This document shows, one piece after another, positions 17,077-26,890 of a DNA stretch of 42,425 bases; positions within the stretch are counted from its first letter, which is position 1; each line of letters begins with the position of its first letter. The notes under the pieces are model-generated. The model had not been told where the DNA came from, searched no databases, and was given only the letters and a program-made list of their open reading frames with translations. The stretch is from Yoonia sp. (GTDB lineage: Bacteria; Pseudomonadota; Alphaproteobacteria; Rhodobacterales; Rhodobacteraceae), in the NCBI RefSeq assembly GCF_030731595.1, contig NZ_JANQTS010000078.1, positions 1-42,425 on the forward strand, in the 5' to 3' direction. A program made the translations under genes and the position numbers.

Positions 17077-17763
17077 ATGCTAACCAAAAAACAGCTCGAC
17101 CTTTTGGAGTTCATCCACAAGCGCGTCCAGCGCGACGGGGTCCCTCCCAGCTTTGACGAAATGAAGGAAGCGCTAGACCTGCGCTCCAAATCCGGCATTC
17201 ACCGCCTGATCACGGCCCTGGAAGAACGCGGGTTCATCCGCCGTCTGGCGCACCGTGCCCGTGCGCTCGAGATCGTGAAGCTGCCAGATGCCATGCAGAC
17301 GAAAACCGGCTTTACCCCAAGGGTGATCGAGGGCGACAAGCCCGACAGCCGCCCTGTGGCCGCGCGCCGGATTGAAAACGGGTCCATTGATCTGCCGATG
17401 ATGGGCCGGATTGCCGCAGGTGTCCCGATCGAAGCCATCAGCGAAGCCTCGCGCTCGGTCTCTGTGCCGCAGTCGATGGTGGGGTCAGGCGAACATTATA
17501 CCCTCGAAGTCAAAGGGGATTCGATGATCGAAGCCGGTATCAACGATGGTGATGTGGTCGTGATCCGCGAAACCAGTGTGGCCAATAACGGCGATATCGT
17601 CGTGGCCTTGGTTGAAGATCAGGAGGCAACGCTCAAGCGGTTCCGCCGCAACGGCAGCGCCATTGCACTGGAGGCTGCGAACCCCGCCTATGAAACCCGC
17701 GTTTACCGCGATGATCAGGTCAAGGTGCAAGGCCGTCTTGTCGGGTTGATCCGCACTTACTGA
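17077..17763 (+). CDS. lexA: SOS response repressor LexA
   Basis: Transcription repressor of DNA-damage genes that cleaves itself when stimulated by RecA filaments. The 228-residue protein has an N-terminal winged helix (residues 1-65, recognition region [18 protein letters not shown]), a linker of about 40 residues, and a C-terminal S24 peptidase domain. The cleavage site is Ala114-Gly115 in [11 protein letters not shown], the nucleophile is Ser149 in KGDSM, and the base is Lys187 in ATLKRF. The linker is long, as in other alphaproteobacterial LexA proteins. The ATG has GGAG nine bases upstream. Its 3' end overlaps the convergent comEC gene by seven bases. Confidence 0.97.
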   Translation: MLTKKQLDLLEFIHKRVQRDGVPPSFDEMKEALDLRSKSGIHRLITALEERGFIRRLAHRARALEIVKLPDAMQTKTGFTPRVIEGDKPDSRPVAARRIENGSIDLPMMGRIAAGVPIEAISEASRSVSVPQSMVGSGEHYTLEVKGDSMIEAGINDGDVVVIRETSVANNGDIVVALVEDQEATLKRFRRNGSAIALEAANPAYETRVYRDDQVKVQGRLVGLIRTY

Positions 17764-19919
17764 TCGGGGATATTTCCGGAAAGAAGGGTCGCGTCTGCGG
17801 CCCTTTTTTGTTGCTCGAAGGGCAGACTGGCGATGGCATCGACCGCACCCTGGTTCGCATTCCACGGGCGCGCGCCAACGACACTCTGCGCCGAGGTGAT
17901 TTCAAGATCGCCCGTTGCTGTCAGGTCAAAAGCCAAGGCCCCTGTCTGGCGCAAGCGCAGGATGTCAAACACCACGCAGGGGCGGCTGACCGCATCGACC
18001 TGATTGCTGATGAGAATATCCGCACCGCCGCAGCCTTCGATTTCGGCCAAGGCGGTCTTGCCGGAAACTTGCGAAATGCGCCAGCCTCCCAGATCTGCCT
18101 GCGCGATCCGTCCTTGCACCATCAGCCCGCCCCGCGCGGCCGCATCCGCCTGAGCGACGGGATTACCATCATTTTCAAGCCAGATCCCCGCGACAAATCC
18201 ACTGCCAGAAGACTTGGACAAGGCCCGCCCCTCTGGCCCCATGTAGCCCAGCAATGACCCATCATCCGCGACAAGCAGCGCCGGACGCTCGGTTTGCTGC
18301 CACAGAACGCCGGCCACGACTACTGCCGCCAGACCGGCAAGCCGTACCCGCCCTTGCACCAGAAAGAACCACAGCAACCCGAGCGACAGCACCGGCAAGA
18401 CCCGCCAGTCCGGGGCATGAATATGGCTGAGCGCGCCCTCTTGGACCGCCACGGTTTGCGCCACCCACAAGATCCAGCGCAGCCCCAGTTCCATGAACCA
18501 AAGGCCCACTTCCCACAGGCCAAGCGGCGCGAGGCATGCCGCCAGAACGGCCGCGGGCATCACCAGCAGACCCATTAACGGCACGCTCAGCAAATTGGCG
18601 ATCAGCCCGTAGTGCGAGAACTGGTTGAAATGCGCCGCAGCGAAAGGGGCTGTGGCAAGCCCCGCCACGAAGGACGAAATCACCACCGACAAGATCGGCC
18701 GCGTCCATCGTGGAAGTCGCTGCAGGTCGAACCTGCGCAGGGTGCCGAAGACGACTACAAGTGCGGTTGTCGCCGCAAAGGACATCTGAAACCCCGGCCC
18801 GATCAGCGACGCAGGCTGCCAGACCAGCACAATGATCGCCGCAATCGCGACCGCCCGCAACGTCACTGCCCGCCGGTTCAGCAAAACCGCAACCAGCATC
18901 ACGCCCACCATGATAAAGGCGCGTTCTGTGGCGACATTTCCCCCCGACAGGGCCAAATAGAAGGCCCCCACGATCAACCCGCAAAGCGCTGCGATCTTCT
19001 TGGTTTGCCAGCGCAATGCGACGCCCGGCACCAAGGCCAACCCATAGCGGACGACCGCAAAGACAAAGCCGGTCAAAAGCCCCATATGCAAACCGGAAAT
19101 GGCCAGAAGATGCGCCAGATTAGAGGCGCGCAGGTTCGCCAATGTCTCTTGGCCCATGCCGGAACGGTCACCGGTCATGACTGCTGCGGCAAAGGCCCCT
19201 GCCTCGCCGGGCATGGCCTTTTGTACGGCGTTCGAAATGGACATGCGGATCGTAAATATCCGCGTAGCTGTATCGGTTGGTGACGGTGCTGCCAGCCGCA
19301 GGACCGGCGTGCGCGTATAGCCCACAGCCCCCAGTTGCAGGAACCACGCGTGGCGCTGGAAATCAAAGCCCCCCGGCTCTGCCGGACCAGAGGGCGGCGA
19401 CAGATGGCCCGTAAGAATGACCACATCGCCCGGCGTGAAATGCGCGTAGACCTGTGTGCCATGCACAGAGACCCGCACCCGCTCGGGCGTCCGCTCCGGT
19501 GCCATACGGGCCAAGACGACCTGATCCAGCGTCAGCCGCGTTGCATCGCTGGCGGATCGGTCGATATTGACGATCCGCCCCTCAATCGGGCCATAATAGC
19601 GGAAACCAAGAACAGGCGCCGCAGCGGCATCGGTTTGCCATTTCGCGAGCCCCACACCCGCCAGGATCAGCAAAAGCGCCACGACCAAAGGCGCATAGGC
19701 CACATGCACCAGCCGCGCCAGAACCGCGAGGCAGATGATCGCAAGCCCCAGCCAAAGCATCACCAGAAGGTCAGGCTCTTGGCGCAGCCCGAAATAAAGT
19801 CCGATCCCGATGCCCAAACAGACCGGCACCCAGCCGATCAGCGCCCCCCGTTGGGCAAGAAGCACGTCTTCCAAGGCTGCACGCACTTGTCCTTCACCCC
19901 GCAGTTTCGTATCCCTCAC
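17757..19919 (-). CDS. comEC: ComEC/Rec2-type DNA uptake channel protein
   Basis: Inner-membrane protein related to the channel that passes single-stranded DNA into the cytoplasm during transformation. The 720 residues comprise an N-terminal DUF4131-like part (membrane segments about 28-45, 50-68 and 74-92, then an OB-like soluble part with [26 protein letters not shown]). The Competence domain follows, with [31 protein letters not shown] and several more membrane helices to about residue 540. The last 170 residues lack the HxHxDH motif of the metallo-beta-lactamase domain found in full-length ComEC and look like a shortened or diverged remnant. It reads toward lexA and diverges from gltX. 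Confidence 0.9.
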   Translation of the reverse strand: MRDTKLRGEGQVRAALEDVLLAQRGALIGWVPVCLGIGIGLYFGLRQEPDLLVMLWLGLAIICLAVLARLVHVAYAPLVVALLLILAGVGLAKWQTDAAAAPVLGFRYYGPIEGRIVNIDRSASDATRLTLDQVVLARMAPERTPERVRVSVHGTQVYAHFTPGDVVILTGHLSPPSGPAEPGGFDFQRHAWFLQLGAVGYTRTPVLRLAAPSPTDTATRIFTIRMSISNAVQKAMPGEAGAFAAAVMTGDRSGMGQETLANLRASNLAHLLAISGLHMGLLTGFVFAVVRYGLALVPGVALRWQTKKIAALCGLIVGAFYLALSGGNVATERAFIMVGVMLVAVLLNRRAVTLRAVAIAAIIVLVWQPASLIGPGFQMSFAATTALVVVFGTLRRFDLQRLPRWTRPILSVVISSFVAGLATAPFAAAHFNQFSHYGLIANLLSVPLMGLLVMPAAVLAACLAPLGLWEVGLWFMELGLRWILWVAQTVAVQEGALSHIHAPDWRVLPVLSLGLLWFFLVQGRVRLAGLAAVVVAGVLWQQTERPALLVADDGSLLGYMGPEGRALSKSSGSGFVAGIWLENDGNPVAQADAAARGGLMVQGRIAQADLGGWRISQVSGKTALAEIEGCGGADILISNQVDAVSRPCVVFDILRLRQTGALAFDLTATGDLEITSAQSVVGARPWNANQGAVDAIASLPFEQQKRAADATLLSGNIPDQ
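17784..17809 (+). terminator. Intrinsic terminator of lexA, inside the comEC 3' end
   Basis: AAGGGTCGC (17784-17792), loop GTCT, then GCGGCCCTT (17797-17805) form a 9-bp stem with one T-G pair, followed by TTTT. It lies 21 bases past the lexA stop and within the last codons of comEC on the other strand. Confidence 0.8.
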
Positions 19920-19968
19920 CCGAGCCAGACCCTAGCGGAAAGCTGGTTAGCGAAAGGTTAATACTCCC

Positions 19969-21363
19969 ATGACTGTCGTCACACGCTTTGCCCCATCGCC
20001 CACCGGCGCCTTGCATATCGGCGGGGCGCGCACGGCCTTGTTCAACTGGCTTTATGCCCGTGGGCGTGGCGGGAAATTCCTGTTGCGGATCGAAGACACC
20101 GACAAGGCCCGCTCGACCGAGGAAAACCGGCAGGCGATCCTCGACGGGCTGACTTGGCTGGGCCTTGACTGGGACGGGGAACCGATCAGTCAAGCTGCCA
20201 ATGCCGCGCGCCACGCCGAAGTGGCCCATGAATTGCTGGCAACGGGCAAGGCCTATAAATGCTTCAGCACCCAGGACGAAATCGAGGCCTTCCGCGAAAA
20301 AGCCCGCGCAGAAAAGACATCAACCCTGTTCCGCTCGCCTTGGCGCGATGTGCAAGCGGCGGATCATCCGGACGCGCCCTTTGTCATCCGGATCAAGGCC
20401 CCGCGCGAAGGCCAGACCACGCTGCATGACGAGGTACAGGGCGATGTCACGTGGTCGAATGATCAACTGGACGACATGATCCTGCTGCGCTCGGATGGTA
20501 CGCCCGTCTATATGCATGCGGTGGTGGTCGATGATCACGATATGGGTGTGACCCATGTGATCCGTGGCGATGACCATCTTGCCAACGCCTTCCGGCAAAA
20601 CCTGATCTATGAGGCGATGGGCTGGCCCAAACCCACCCTTGCCCATATCCCGCTGATTTACGGCCCCGATGGCAAGAAACTGTCCAAGCGGCACGGCGCA
20701 ACGGGTGCGGCCGAATATCAGGCTTTGGGCTATCCCGCCGCAGGCATGCGCAATTATCTGACCCGCCTTGGCTGGAGCCACGGGGACGATGAATTCTTTA
20801 CCGATGAACAGGCACGTGAATGGTTCGATCTGGGTGGTATCGGCAAATCTCCAGCGCGGTTTGACGTCAAGAAACTCGAAAATATCTGTGGCCAGCATGT
20901 TGCTGTGGCCGACGATGCTGCACTGCTGCATGAATTGCAGGCATTTCTTGCTGCAACGCATACATCAGCCCTGACTGACGCACAGTCAATCGGGATGCTG
21001 AAGGCTATGTACTGCCTCAAAGAACGTGCCAAGACTTTCCCGGAACTGATTGAAAAAGCACATTTTCTGCTGACAGACAGACCGGTCGAACCAGATGAGA
21101 AAGCTGCTGCTCAGCTTACGGATGTATCCCGTCGTATACTGTCGGAATTGACGCCGCAGTTGCAAAATGCTAGCTGGGAGCGTGACGCCCTGGAAGGGAT
21201 CGTTGCGTCTGTTGCCGAAGCTCATGACACGAAACTTGGCAAGCTGGCCGGACCGCTGCGCGCGGCTCTTGCAGGACGCGCGGTATCGCCTAGTGTGTTC
21301 GATATGATGTTGGTTCTGGGGCAAGATGAAACCGTCGCCCGCCTCCAGGATGCGAGCGCCTGA
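19969..21363 (+). CDS. gltX: Glutamyl-tRNA synthetase
   Basis: Charges tRNA with glutamate. The 464-residue class I synthetase has the HIGH-type signature in [16 protein letters not shown] (HIGG at 16-19) and the KMSKS-type signature KLSKR (237-241), with RIEDTD and the stem-contact and anticodon-binding regions in order. Alphaproteobacteria usually carry two copies, one also serving tRNA-Gln through GatCAB; which copy this is cannot be decided here. The ATG has AAAGG upstream. The C-terminal third (from about 20890) has lower G+C (about 51% by hand count over 20881-21180) than the catalytic domain (about 60%), although the frame is intact. Confidence 0.95.
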   Translation: MTVVTRFAPSPTGALHIGGARTALFNWLYARGRGGKFLLRIEDTDKARSTEENRQAILDGLTWLGLDWDGEPISQAANAARHAEVAHELLATGKAYKCFSTQDEIEAFREKARAEKTSTLFRSPWRDVQAADHPDAPFVIRIKAPREGQTTLHDEVQGDVTWSNDQLDDMILLRSDGTPVYMHAVVVDDHDMGVTHVIRGDDHLANAFRQNLIYEAMGWPKPTLAHIPLIYGPDGKKLSKRHGATGAAEYQALGYPAAGMRNYLTRLGWSHGDDEFFTDEQAREWFDLGGIGKSPARFDVKKLENICGQHVAVADDAALLHELQAFLAATHTSALTDAQSIGMLKAMYCLKERAKTFPELIEKAHFLLTDRPVEPDEKAAAQLTDVSRRILSELTPQLQNASWERDALEGIVASVAEAHDTKLGKLAGPLRAALAGRAVSPSVFDMMLVLGQDETVARLQDASA

Positions 21364-21365
21364 AA

Positions 21366-21383
21366 CCAATCCGTTACGATTGG
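21366..21383. repeat. Inverted repeat between gltX and gltA
   Basis: CCAATC-CGTTAC-GATTGG is a perfect 6-bp inverted repeat starting three bases after the gltX stop. No T run follows on the + strand, so it is a weak terminator at best. It could be a processing hairpin or an operator in the gltA leader. Confidence 0.4.
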
Positions 21384-21458
21384 ACGGTAGCCGGAAACGA
21401 ACGATGCAAGACGCGCCTGTACTGCTGCACAGCGAACAGGGCCGATAGGGGAAGATAG

Positions 21459-22754
21459 ATGGCAGAAAATACAGATACCGCGACGCTGACGATCAAGGGC
21501 AAGACCTATGAATTGCCCATTCACTCCCCCACTGGCGGCCCCGATGTGATCGACATCCGCAAGCTTTATGCCCAAGCGGACGTATTCACCTACGATCCGG
21601 GTTTCACGTCGACAGCAGCCTGTGACAGCACGATCACCTTTATCGACGGCGAAGAAGGCATCCTGTTGCACCGCGGCTACCCGATTGACCAATTGGCAGC
21701 CAAGTCGCACTACCTCGAAGTCTGCTATCTGTTGCTTTACGGTGAATTGCCTTCGGCGCAGGCACTGGAAGAGTTTGAATCCCTCGTGACCAATCACACG
21801 ATGATTCACGAGCAGATGCACAACTTCTTCCGCGGGTTCCGCCGCGATGCGCACCCGATGGCCACGATGGTGGGTGTTGTGGGTGCGATGTCGGCGTTTT
21901 ATCACGATTCCACCGATATCAACGACGAACACCAGCGCGAGGTCGCGACAATCCGTTTGATCGCGAAAATGCCCACCGTTGCGGCGATGGCTTACAAGTA
22001 TTCGATCGGCCAGCCCTTCGTTTACCCGCGCAATGACCTCGATTATGCCGCGAATTTCCTGCATATGTGTTTTGCCGTACCCGCAGAGCCATATCATGTG
22101 AACCCGATCCTGAGCCGCGCGATGGACCGGATTTTCACGCTGCATGCGGACCATGAACAAAACGCATCGACCTCGACCGTGCGGTTGGCCTCTTCCTCCG
22201 GTGCAAATCCGTTTGCTTGCATCGCAGCCGGTATCGCCTGCCTTTGGGGCCCTGCCCATGGCGGCGCAAACCAAGCCTGCCTTGAGATGCTCAAGGAAAT
22301 CGGTACCCCTGACCGCATTCCCGAATTTATCGCCCGCGCAAAGGACAAGAACGATCCCTACCGTCTGATGGGTTTTGGCCACCGCGTGTACAAGAACTTC
22401 GACCCGCGCGCGACGGTGATGAAGCAAAGCGCCGATGAAGTGCTGGAACTCTTGGGTGTGGAAAACAACCCGATCCTGCAAGTGGCCAAAGAGCTTGAAA
22501 AGCAAGCGCTGGCCGATCCGTATTTTGCCGAGAAGAAGCTGTTCCCGAACGTCGATTTCTATTCCGGTATCATTCTTGAGGCCATGGGTTTCCCGACATC
22601 GATGTTCACCCCGGTCTTTGCCGTGGCCCGTACTGTCGGCTGGATTTCACAATGGAAAGAGCAGCTTGCCGATCCACAGTTGAAAATCGGTCGCCCGCGC
22701 CAGCTTTATCTCGGAGAGATGGAGCGCGACTATACCGACATCGAAAAACGCTAG
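21459..22754 (+). CDS. gltA: Citrate synthase
   Basis: Condenses acetyl-CoA and oxaloacetate to citrate, the entry step of the TCA cycle. The 431-residue type II (hexameric, NADH-sensitive style) enzyme shows the N-terminal strand domain with [21 protein letters not shown], the [24 protein letters not shown] segment, [11 protein letters not shown] with a catalytic His, [14 protein letters not shown] with the second His (about residue 308), and PNVDFYSGI with the catalytic Asp (about 365). The ATG has GGGGAAG upstream. A strong terminator follows, so gltA ends its transcription unit. Confidence 0.97.
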   Translation: MAENTDTATLTIKGKTYELPIHSPTGGPDVIDIRKLYAQADVFTYDPGFTSTAACDSTITFIDGEEGILLHRGYPIDQLAAKSHYLEVCYLLLYGELPSAQALEEFESLVTNHTMIHEQMHNFFRGFRRDAHPMATMVGVVGAMSAFYHDSTDINDEHQREVATIRLIAKMPTVAAMAYKYSIGQPFVYPRNDLDYAANFLHMCFAVPAEPYHVNPILSRAMDRIFTLHADHEQNASTSTVRLASSSGANPFACIAAGIACLWGPAHGGANQACLEMLKEIGTPDRIPEFIARAKDKNDPYRLMGFGHRVYKNFDPRATVMKQSADEVLELLGVENNPILQVAKELEKQALADPYFAEKKLFPNVDFYSGIILEAMGFPTSMFTPVFAVARTVGWISQWKEQLADPQLKIGRPRQLYLGEMERDYTDIEKR

Positions 22755-22777
22755 TCCGCGCAGTCGTGAAAATCAAA

Positions 22778-22804
22778 GGGCCGCATCTGGTGATGCGGCC
22801 TTTT
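22778..22804 (+). terminator. Terminator after gltA, probably bidirectional
   Basis: GGCCGCATC (22779-22787), loop TGGT, then GATGCGGCC (22792-22800) form a perfect 9-bp stem with TTTT after it on the + strand and a short T-containing run on the - strand. It lies between convergent gltA and the crotonase gene. Confidence 0.9.
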
Positions 22805-22813
22805 GCTTTGGCT

Positions 22814-23590
22814 TCAACGCCCTTCGTAGATCGCCTTCCGTTTTTCCAGAAAGGCCACAACGCCTTCTTGGAAATCACGGGTCTTTCCGCAGCGCCCTTG
22901 CAGCTTTGCTTCCAGTGCCAGTTGCTCGTCCAGCGAGTTTTCAAACGAACCCCGGATGGCTTTTTTCAACTGACGATAGGCCACTGTCGGACCCTGCGCC
23001 AAATGTGCAGCCCGTTCCTGCACATGGTCTTGGAAGGTCGCGGCAGGTGCCGTTTCATAGATCATACCCCAGTCGCTGGCCTGTTGCGCCGATATCTTGT
23101 CGGCGAACAAGGCCGCACCCATCGCCTTGGCCGCACCCACTTGCCGTGGCAGCCAATAGGTGCCGCCGGCATCGGGGATCAGGCCTATGCGCGTGAAGGC
23201 CTGCACGAAATAGGCATCTTCTGACGCAATCACCACATCCGCTGCCAGCGCGAGGTTCGCCCCTGCCCCCGCTGCTGGTCCGTTCACCGCCGCAATGGTG
23301 GGAATACGGCAATCAAAGATCGCCTTGAGCATAGGCACATATTCATCCCGCAAGGTCCTTTCCAGATCAAGCGAGGCCGCATTGCCGCCATCCCCCAGAT
23401 CCTGCCCTGAACAAAAGGCACGACCCGCACCCGTCATCACCAGCACGCGCGCGTCCTTCTCAGCGGCCTTCACGGCATGGGTGATTTCGGCCCGCATCTG
23501 CGTGTTCAGCGCATTCATCATGTCGGGGCGGTTCAATGTGATCATGGCAACCGAATTGCGGATCACGAAGGTAATAGCTTGATAGTCCAT
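22814..23590 (-). CDS. paaG: Enoyl-CoA hydratase/isomerase, PaaG-like
   Basis: Crotonase-fold enzyme acting on a CoA thioester. The 258-residue protein shows VAMITLNRPDMMNALN, the oxyanion segment GAGRAFCSGQDLGDGG, IAAVNGPAAGAGANLALAADVVIA, and LIPDAGGTYWLPR. The Asp in the last motif and the GQDL sequence resemble PaaG, the ring 1,2-epoxyphenylacetyl-CoA isomerase, more than a classical hydratase with two Glu residues. No other paa genes are present, so a role in phenylacetate breakdown or fatty acid isomerisation is inferred. The frame opens 20 codons earlier, but ATG 23590 has AAGGA upstream and the family's usual N terminus. Confidence 0.82.
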   Translation of the reverse strand: MDYQAITFVIRNSVAMITLNRPDMMNALNTQMRAEITHAVKAAEKDARVLVMTGAGRAFCSGQDLGDGGNAASLDLERTLRDEYVPMLKAIFDCRIPTIAAVNGPAAGAGANLALAADVVIASEDAYFVQAFTRIGLIPDAGGTYWLPRQVGAAKAMGAALFADKISAQQASDWGMIYETAPAATFQDHVQERAAHLAQGPTVAYRQLKKAIRGSFENSLDEQLALEAKLQGRCGKTRDFQEGVVAFLEKRKAIYEGR

Positions 23591-23689
23591 GCGCGGGGTC
23601 CTTATGCGTGGATCGCTTTGGCCCGGAAAGACCATTCGCTTTGCGCTCAATCTAGTGAACTGTTCGGTTCAGGAAACCCCTACGGTGCG

Positions 23690-24130
23690 TCACGACCGCA
23701 ATATTTTTTCCAATTCCAGCTTTTCAGCATCGGTCAGAGCCACGGTGGTGGCCTTGCGGCTGCGGATGGTGGACCAGCCGATGCCAAGCGCGATCAGCAA
23801 AAGCGCAGGTGCGGAGAGCCACAAGATCAGGTTCGCCCCGCTGGTATCAGGCCGCAGCAGCACAAACTCGCCATAGCGGGCAACCATGAAATCAACGGCC
23901 TCTTGGTCGGTGTCACCCGCCGCGATCCGTTCCCGCAGCACAATGCGCAGTTCCTTTGCCAAGGCCGCATTGCTCGCGTCGATACTTTCGTTCCGGCACA
24001 CAGGGCAGCGCAGCCCTTGCGACAGGTCCCGTGCCCGCTCTTCCAGGACAGGATCATCCAGCATCTCGCCGGGCTCGACCGCCCATAGTGGCGCGGCCCA
24101 GAGCATCAGGACAAGGACAAGGCGCTTCAT
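23690..24130 (-). CDS. ccmH: Cytochrome c-type biogenesis protein CcmH
   Basis: Periplasm-facing thiol protein that reduces apocytochrome c cysteines before haem attachment. The 146-residue protein has a signal peptide (1-17), the redox motif LRCPVCRNES (Cys42 and Cys45), a three-helix bundle with the ARYGEFVLLRP segment typical of CcmH/CycL, and one membrane helix (about 100-118) with a short cytoplasmic tail. This is the short form without the TPR half (CcmI). Its ATG overlaps the ccmF stop as ATGA, so ccmF and ccmH are translated together. Confidence 0.95.
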   Translation of the reverse strand: MKRLVLVLMLWAAPLWAVEPGEMLDDPVLEERARDLSQGLRCPVCRNESIDASNAALAKELRIVLRERIAAGDTDQEAVDFMVARYGEFVLLRPDTSGANLILWLSAPALLLIALGIGWSTIRSRKATTVALTDAEKLELEKILRS

Positions 24131-26106
24131 TCCGCAGGCACCCCGACAGGGGGCACTTCTTTCTTGGCCGCAGCCGCCCCGACGCGCAAACGCCGGTCAG
24201 AGAGCGAGAACAGACCGCCCAAGGCCATCAGCATCGCGCCGCCCCAAATCCAGTTGGCAAAGGGCTTGAGGTAGATCCGGACAGCCCAGCCACCGCCCGC
24301 CTGCGGATCACCGACAACGACATAGATGTCGCGCAGTACCCCGTTCAGGATCGCGGCCTCTGTCGTAGGCATGTTGGCCACCGGATAGAACCGCTTTTCC
24401 GGGTGCAGATCACCCACCTGATCCGCGCCACGCCAGACCGAAATATCGGCCATCGTGGTGATGTAATTGGGGCCCTGCAACTGGGCGACGTTGTCCAGCC
24501 GGAACTCGAACTGCCCGACCTCCCACTGGTCGCCAATGTCTGCGATACGGATGTCTTCCTTTTGCCATGCCAGCATGGCGGCGATCCCGAAGATCGTGAC
24601 ACCCATCCCGATATGCGCTGTCGCCTTGCCCCAATCGGCGCGCGGCAAGCGGCTCATGCGGCGCAGCCTGACCATGAACCCTTCGCGGCCGCTGCGCATC
24701 CACAGATCGCCGATGGCACCGCCGACAACCCAGACACCCAAAGCCACGCCAATCGGACCAAGCGCGGAATTTCCGCTTTGGATCGCATAGGCGAGACCCG
24801 CCATCGCAACCGCCAGAACCAGCCAGCCAACAACAGCCTTGGAGGCCCGCGCCAAGGTACCGCGCTTCCACGCGAGGATGGACCCGAGCGGCAGGATGAT
24901 CGCGAGCGCCACCATAAAGGGCGTAAAGGCCGCATCAAAGAAAGGCGGACCAACCGAAAGTGTGCGGTCAAACAGCATCTCTGCCACCAGCGGCCAGATG
25001 GTCCCGATAAAGACCACAAAGCAGCTCACCGACAGCAGGATATTGTTGAGGATCAGTGCGCTCTCGCGACTGACGGTCGAAAAGACGCCTTTCGATTCCA
25101 TCGACCCTGCACGGAAGGCAAACAGGGTCAGCGCACCACCAAGAAACACCGCCAGAATGATCAGGATCAGCATCCCGCGATCGGGGTCATTGGCGAAAGC
25201 ATGGACCGAAGTCAGCACCCCGGATCGGACGATAAACGCGCCCAGCAACGAGAAACCGAAAGCAAGGATTGCCAAAAGGATCGTCCAGCTTTTCAGCGCC
25301 TCGCGCTTTTCCACCACGATGGCAGAGTGCAGCAAGGCCGCGGAAATCAGCCATGGCATGAAAGAGGCGTTCTCGACCGGATCCCAGAACCAGAACCCAC
25401 CCCAGCCAAGCTCATAATAGGCCCACCACGACCCCAGCGCGATCCCTACGGTCAGGAACATCCACGCAGCCAGCGTCCAAGGGCGTACCCAGCGACCCCA
25501 AGCGGCATCAACCTTGCCTTCGATCAGGGCGGCAATCGCAAAAGAGAACGACATGCTCAGCCCCACATAGCCCAGATAAAGAAACGGCGGATGGAACGCC
25601 AAACCGGGGTCTTGCAGCAGCGGGTTCAGGTCGCGCCCGTTCAGCGGCGGGACTTCAAGGCGCAGAAAAGGATTGGAGGTGAACAGGACGAAGGCAAAGA
25701 AAGCCACGGCAATCGACGCCTGCACCGCCAGCACACGGGCGCGCAGCCGCATCGGCAACCCATCTCCGAACCACGCAGCAAAGGCCCCGAACAGTGTCAG
25801 GATCAGCATCCACAGCAACATCGACCCTTCATGGTTCCCCCAGACGCCGGTGATCTTGTAGATCATCGGCTTATCGGTGTGGGAATTGAGGTAGACAAGC
25901 TGGAGCGAGAAATCAGAGGTCACAAAGGCCCAAGTCAGCACCGCAAAGGAAAAGGCCGTCAGCAAGAACTGCACGGTGGCCGCGGGTTCCGCCAGCGACA
26001 TCCATGCTACATTGCCACGGTGCGCGCCGATCATCGGCACGATCATCTGCACAATGGCAACGCCAAACGCCAGGATGAGAGCGAAATGTCCAAGTTCTAT
26101 CAACAT
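24127..26106 (-). CDS. ccmF: Haem lyase CcmF, cytochrome c maturation
   Basis: Inner-membrane part of the System I haem lyase that moves haem from holo-CcmE to apocytochrome c. The 659-residue, multi-helix protein carries the tryptophan-rich WWD domain ELGWGGFWFWDPVENAS (about 230-246) that faces the periplasm, GVWGNHEGSMLLW upstream, and histidine-containing helices that bind haem b. The C-terminal periplasmic domain before the last helix is in place. The frame opens further upstream, but ATG 26106 gives the usual MLIELGHFALILA N terminus; ATG 26118 is a possible alternative. It is separated from ccmE by three lysis genes, an uncommon interruption of a ccm set. Confidence 0.95.
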   Translation of the reverse strand: MLIELGHFALILAFGVAIVQMIVPMIGAHRGNVAWMSLAEPAATVQFLLTAFSFAVLTWAFVTSDFSLQLVYLNSHTDKPMIYKITGVWGNHEGSMLLWMLILTLFGAFAAWFGDGLPMRLRARVLAVQASIAVAFFAFVLFTSNPFLRLEVPPLNGRDLNPLLQDPGLAFHPPFLYLGYVGLSMSFSFAIAALIEGKVDAAWGRWVRPWTLAAWMFLTVGIALGSWWAYYELGWGGFWFWDPVENASFMPWLISAALLHSAIVVEKREALKSWTILLAILAFGFSLLGAFIVRSGVLTSVHAFANDPDRGMLILIILAVFLGGALTLFAFRAGSMESKGVFSTVSRESALILNNILLSVSCFVVFIGTIWPLVAEMLFDRTLSVGPPFFDAAFTPFMVALAIILPLGSILAWKRGTLARASKAVVGWLVLAVAMAGLAYAIQSGNSALGPIGVALGVWVVGGAIGDLWMRSGREGFMVRLRRMSRLPRADWGKATAHIGMGVTIFGIAAMLAWQKEDIRIADIGDQWEVGQFEFRLDNVAQLQGPNYITTMADISVWRGADQVGDLHPEKRFYPVANMPTTEAAILNGVLRDIYVVVGDPQAGGGWAVRIYLKPFANWIWGGAMLMALGGLFSLSDRRLRVGAAAAKKEVPPVGVPAE

Positions 26107-26193
26107 GAGTCGGACCATAACGCAAAGCTTCGCCGTGCAACATAGCTGACAGGTCACAAGTGCGGTACAAATTGGCGCAGCCTGCCCGCAAGC

Positions 26194-26397
26194 TCAGATC
26201 GCTATGCCGCCCTGCACCAGATAGGTCAGCGCGGCCATCAAGAGCCCGCCGATAATCAACCGCACCAGCCACTTGAGCGTATCTTCGATAGCGCCAAGCC
26301 GTTGGGCGACATTGATCCGGTGTACCTCGTCCACCGCATTGCGTGTTTCCAACGCGACGATCCGCCGCTCGATGGTATCGGCCCAGTTATTGTCCAT
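26194..26397 (-). CDS. Small XhlA-like membrane protein of the lysis cassette
   Basis: A 67-residue protein starting MDNNWADTIERR. Residues 8-45 form an amphipathic helix or short coiled coil (IERRIVALETRNAVDEVHRINVAQRL, then GAIEDTLKWLVR), and residues 46-63 form one membrane segment (LIIGGLLMAALTYLVQGG). This layout, with KWLVR-IIG at the membrane boundary, resembles XhlA, the membrane-associated partner of the PBSX holin and endolysin; I recognise the pattern but cannot test it. ATG 26397 overlaps the holin gene by 11 bases, so it is probably coupled to it. The proposed role, helping to trigger or localise lysis, is inference. Confidence 0.65.
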   Translation of the reverse strand: MDNNWADTIERRIVALETRNAVDEVHRINVAQRLGAIEDTLKWLVRLIIGGLLMAALTYLVQGGIAI

Positions 26398-26890
26398 CTC
26401 TGGCCTGCCAGTCTTCAAGGGCCGGATTGTCCGGCACGGCAGGCGCTTGTTTGCGCGCCGGCTGCTGCATCAGCGCCACACCCGCCGCGACAGAGCGCTG
26501 GAATTCCTGCGCTTTTACCTGATGCCGCGCCCCGAAGTAAAAGCTGACAATCGCCCCCATCAGCCACCACAGCGGCTCTGGCACCAGCGCAAGCCCTTCC
26601 ATTCCTTTGACAAACTGGTCAGGCTTCTGCATCGCCATCACAAAAAGCCAGATCGTCCCCAAGGCCAAGGCCGGACGCGGCAAGCGGTTCAACCCGTCGA
26701 CAAGCCGGTCAAACATCCCCCGGCTTGGATGGACAAACTCGCCCGCAAACTGCGCCAGACTTTCCGCATGGCTGTCCGCCGCCCTCACGGCCCCTTTTTC
26801 GGTATTCTCGCGGAACACTTCGGCCGTCTCTGCCAGCACATTGCGGCCATCGCCAAAAAGGAAGGTCATAACCCCGGTGATCAAACCCAT
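26387..26890 (-). CDS. GTA-type holin (3TM holin family)
   Basis: A 167-residue protein resembling the holin family linked to gene transfer agent release (GTA_holin_3TM). An N-terminal half-hydrophobic helix (MGLITGVMTFLFGDGRNVLAE) precedes an amphipathic region, then membrane segments about 72-88 (PALALGTIWLFVMAM) and 104-120 (PLWWLMGAIVSFYFG), and a charged C-terminal tail. Holins make membrane holes through which endolysin reaches the cell wall. The ATG has AAAGGA upstream and overlaps the endolysin stop by ten bases. In Rhodobacter capsulatus a homologous holin/endolysin pair lyses the producing cells to release RcGTA. Confidence 0.85.
   Translation of the reverse strand: MGLITGVMTFLFGDGRNVLAETAEVFRENTEKGAVRAADSHAESLAQFAGEFVHPSRGMFDRLVDGLNRLPRPALALGTIWLFVMAMQKPDQFVKGMEGLALVPEPLWWLMGAIVSFYFGARHQVKAQEFQRSVAAGVALMQQPARKQAPAVPDNPALEDWQARDGQ

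Noticed and set aside
23956-26145. 729-residue open frame on the + strand
   Set aside because: It is antisense to ccmF and ccmH, which have clear motifs. Its Arg/Gln/His-rich composition is typical of a shadow frame in high-G+C coding DNA.
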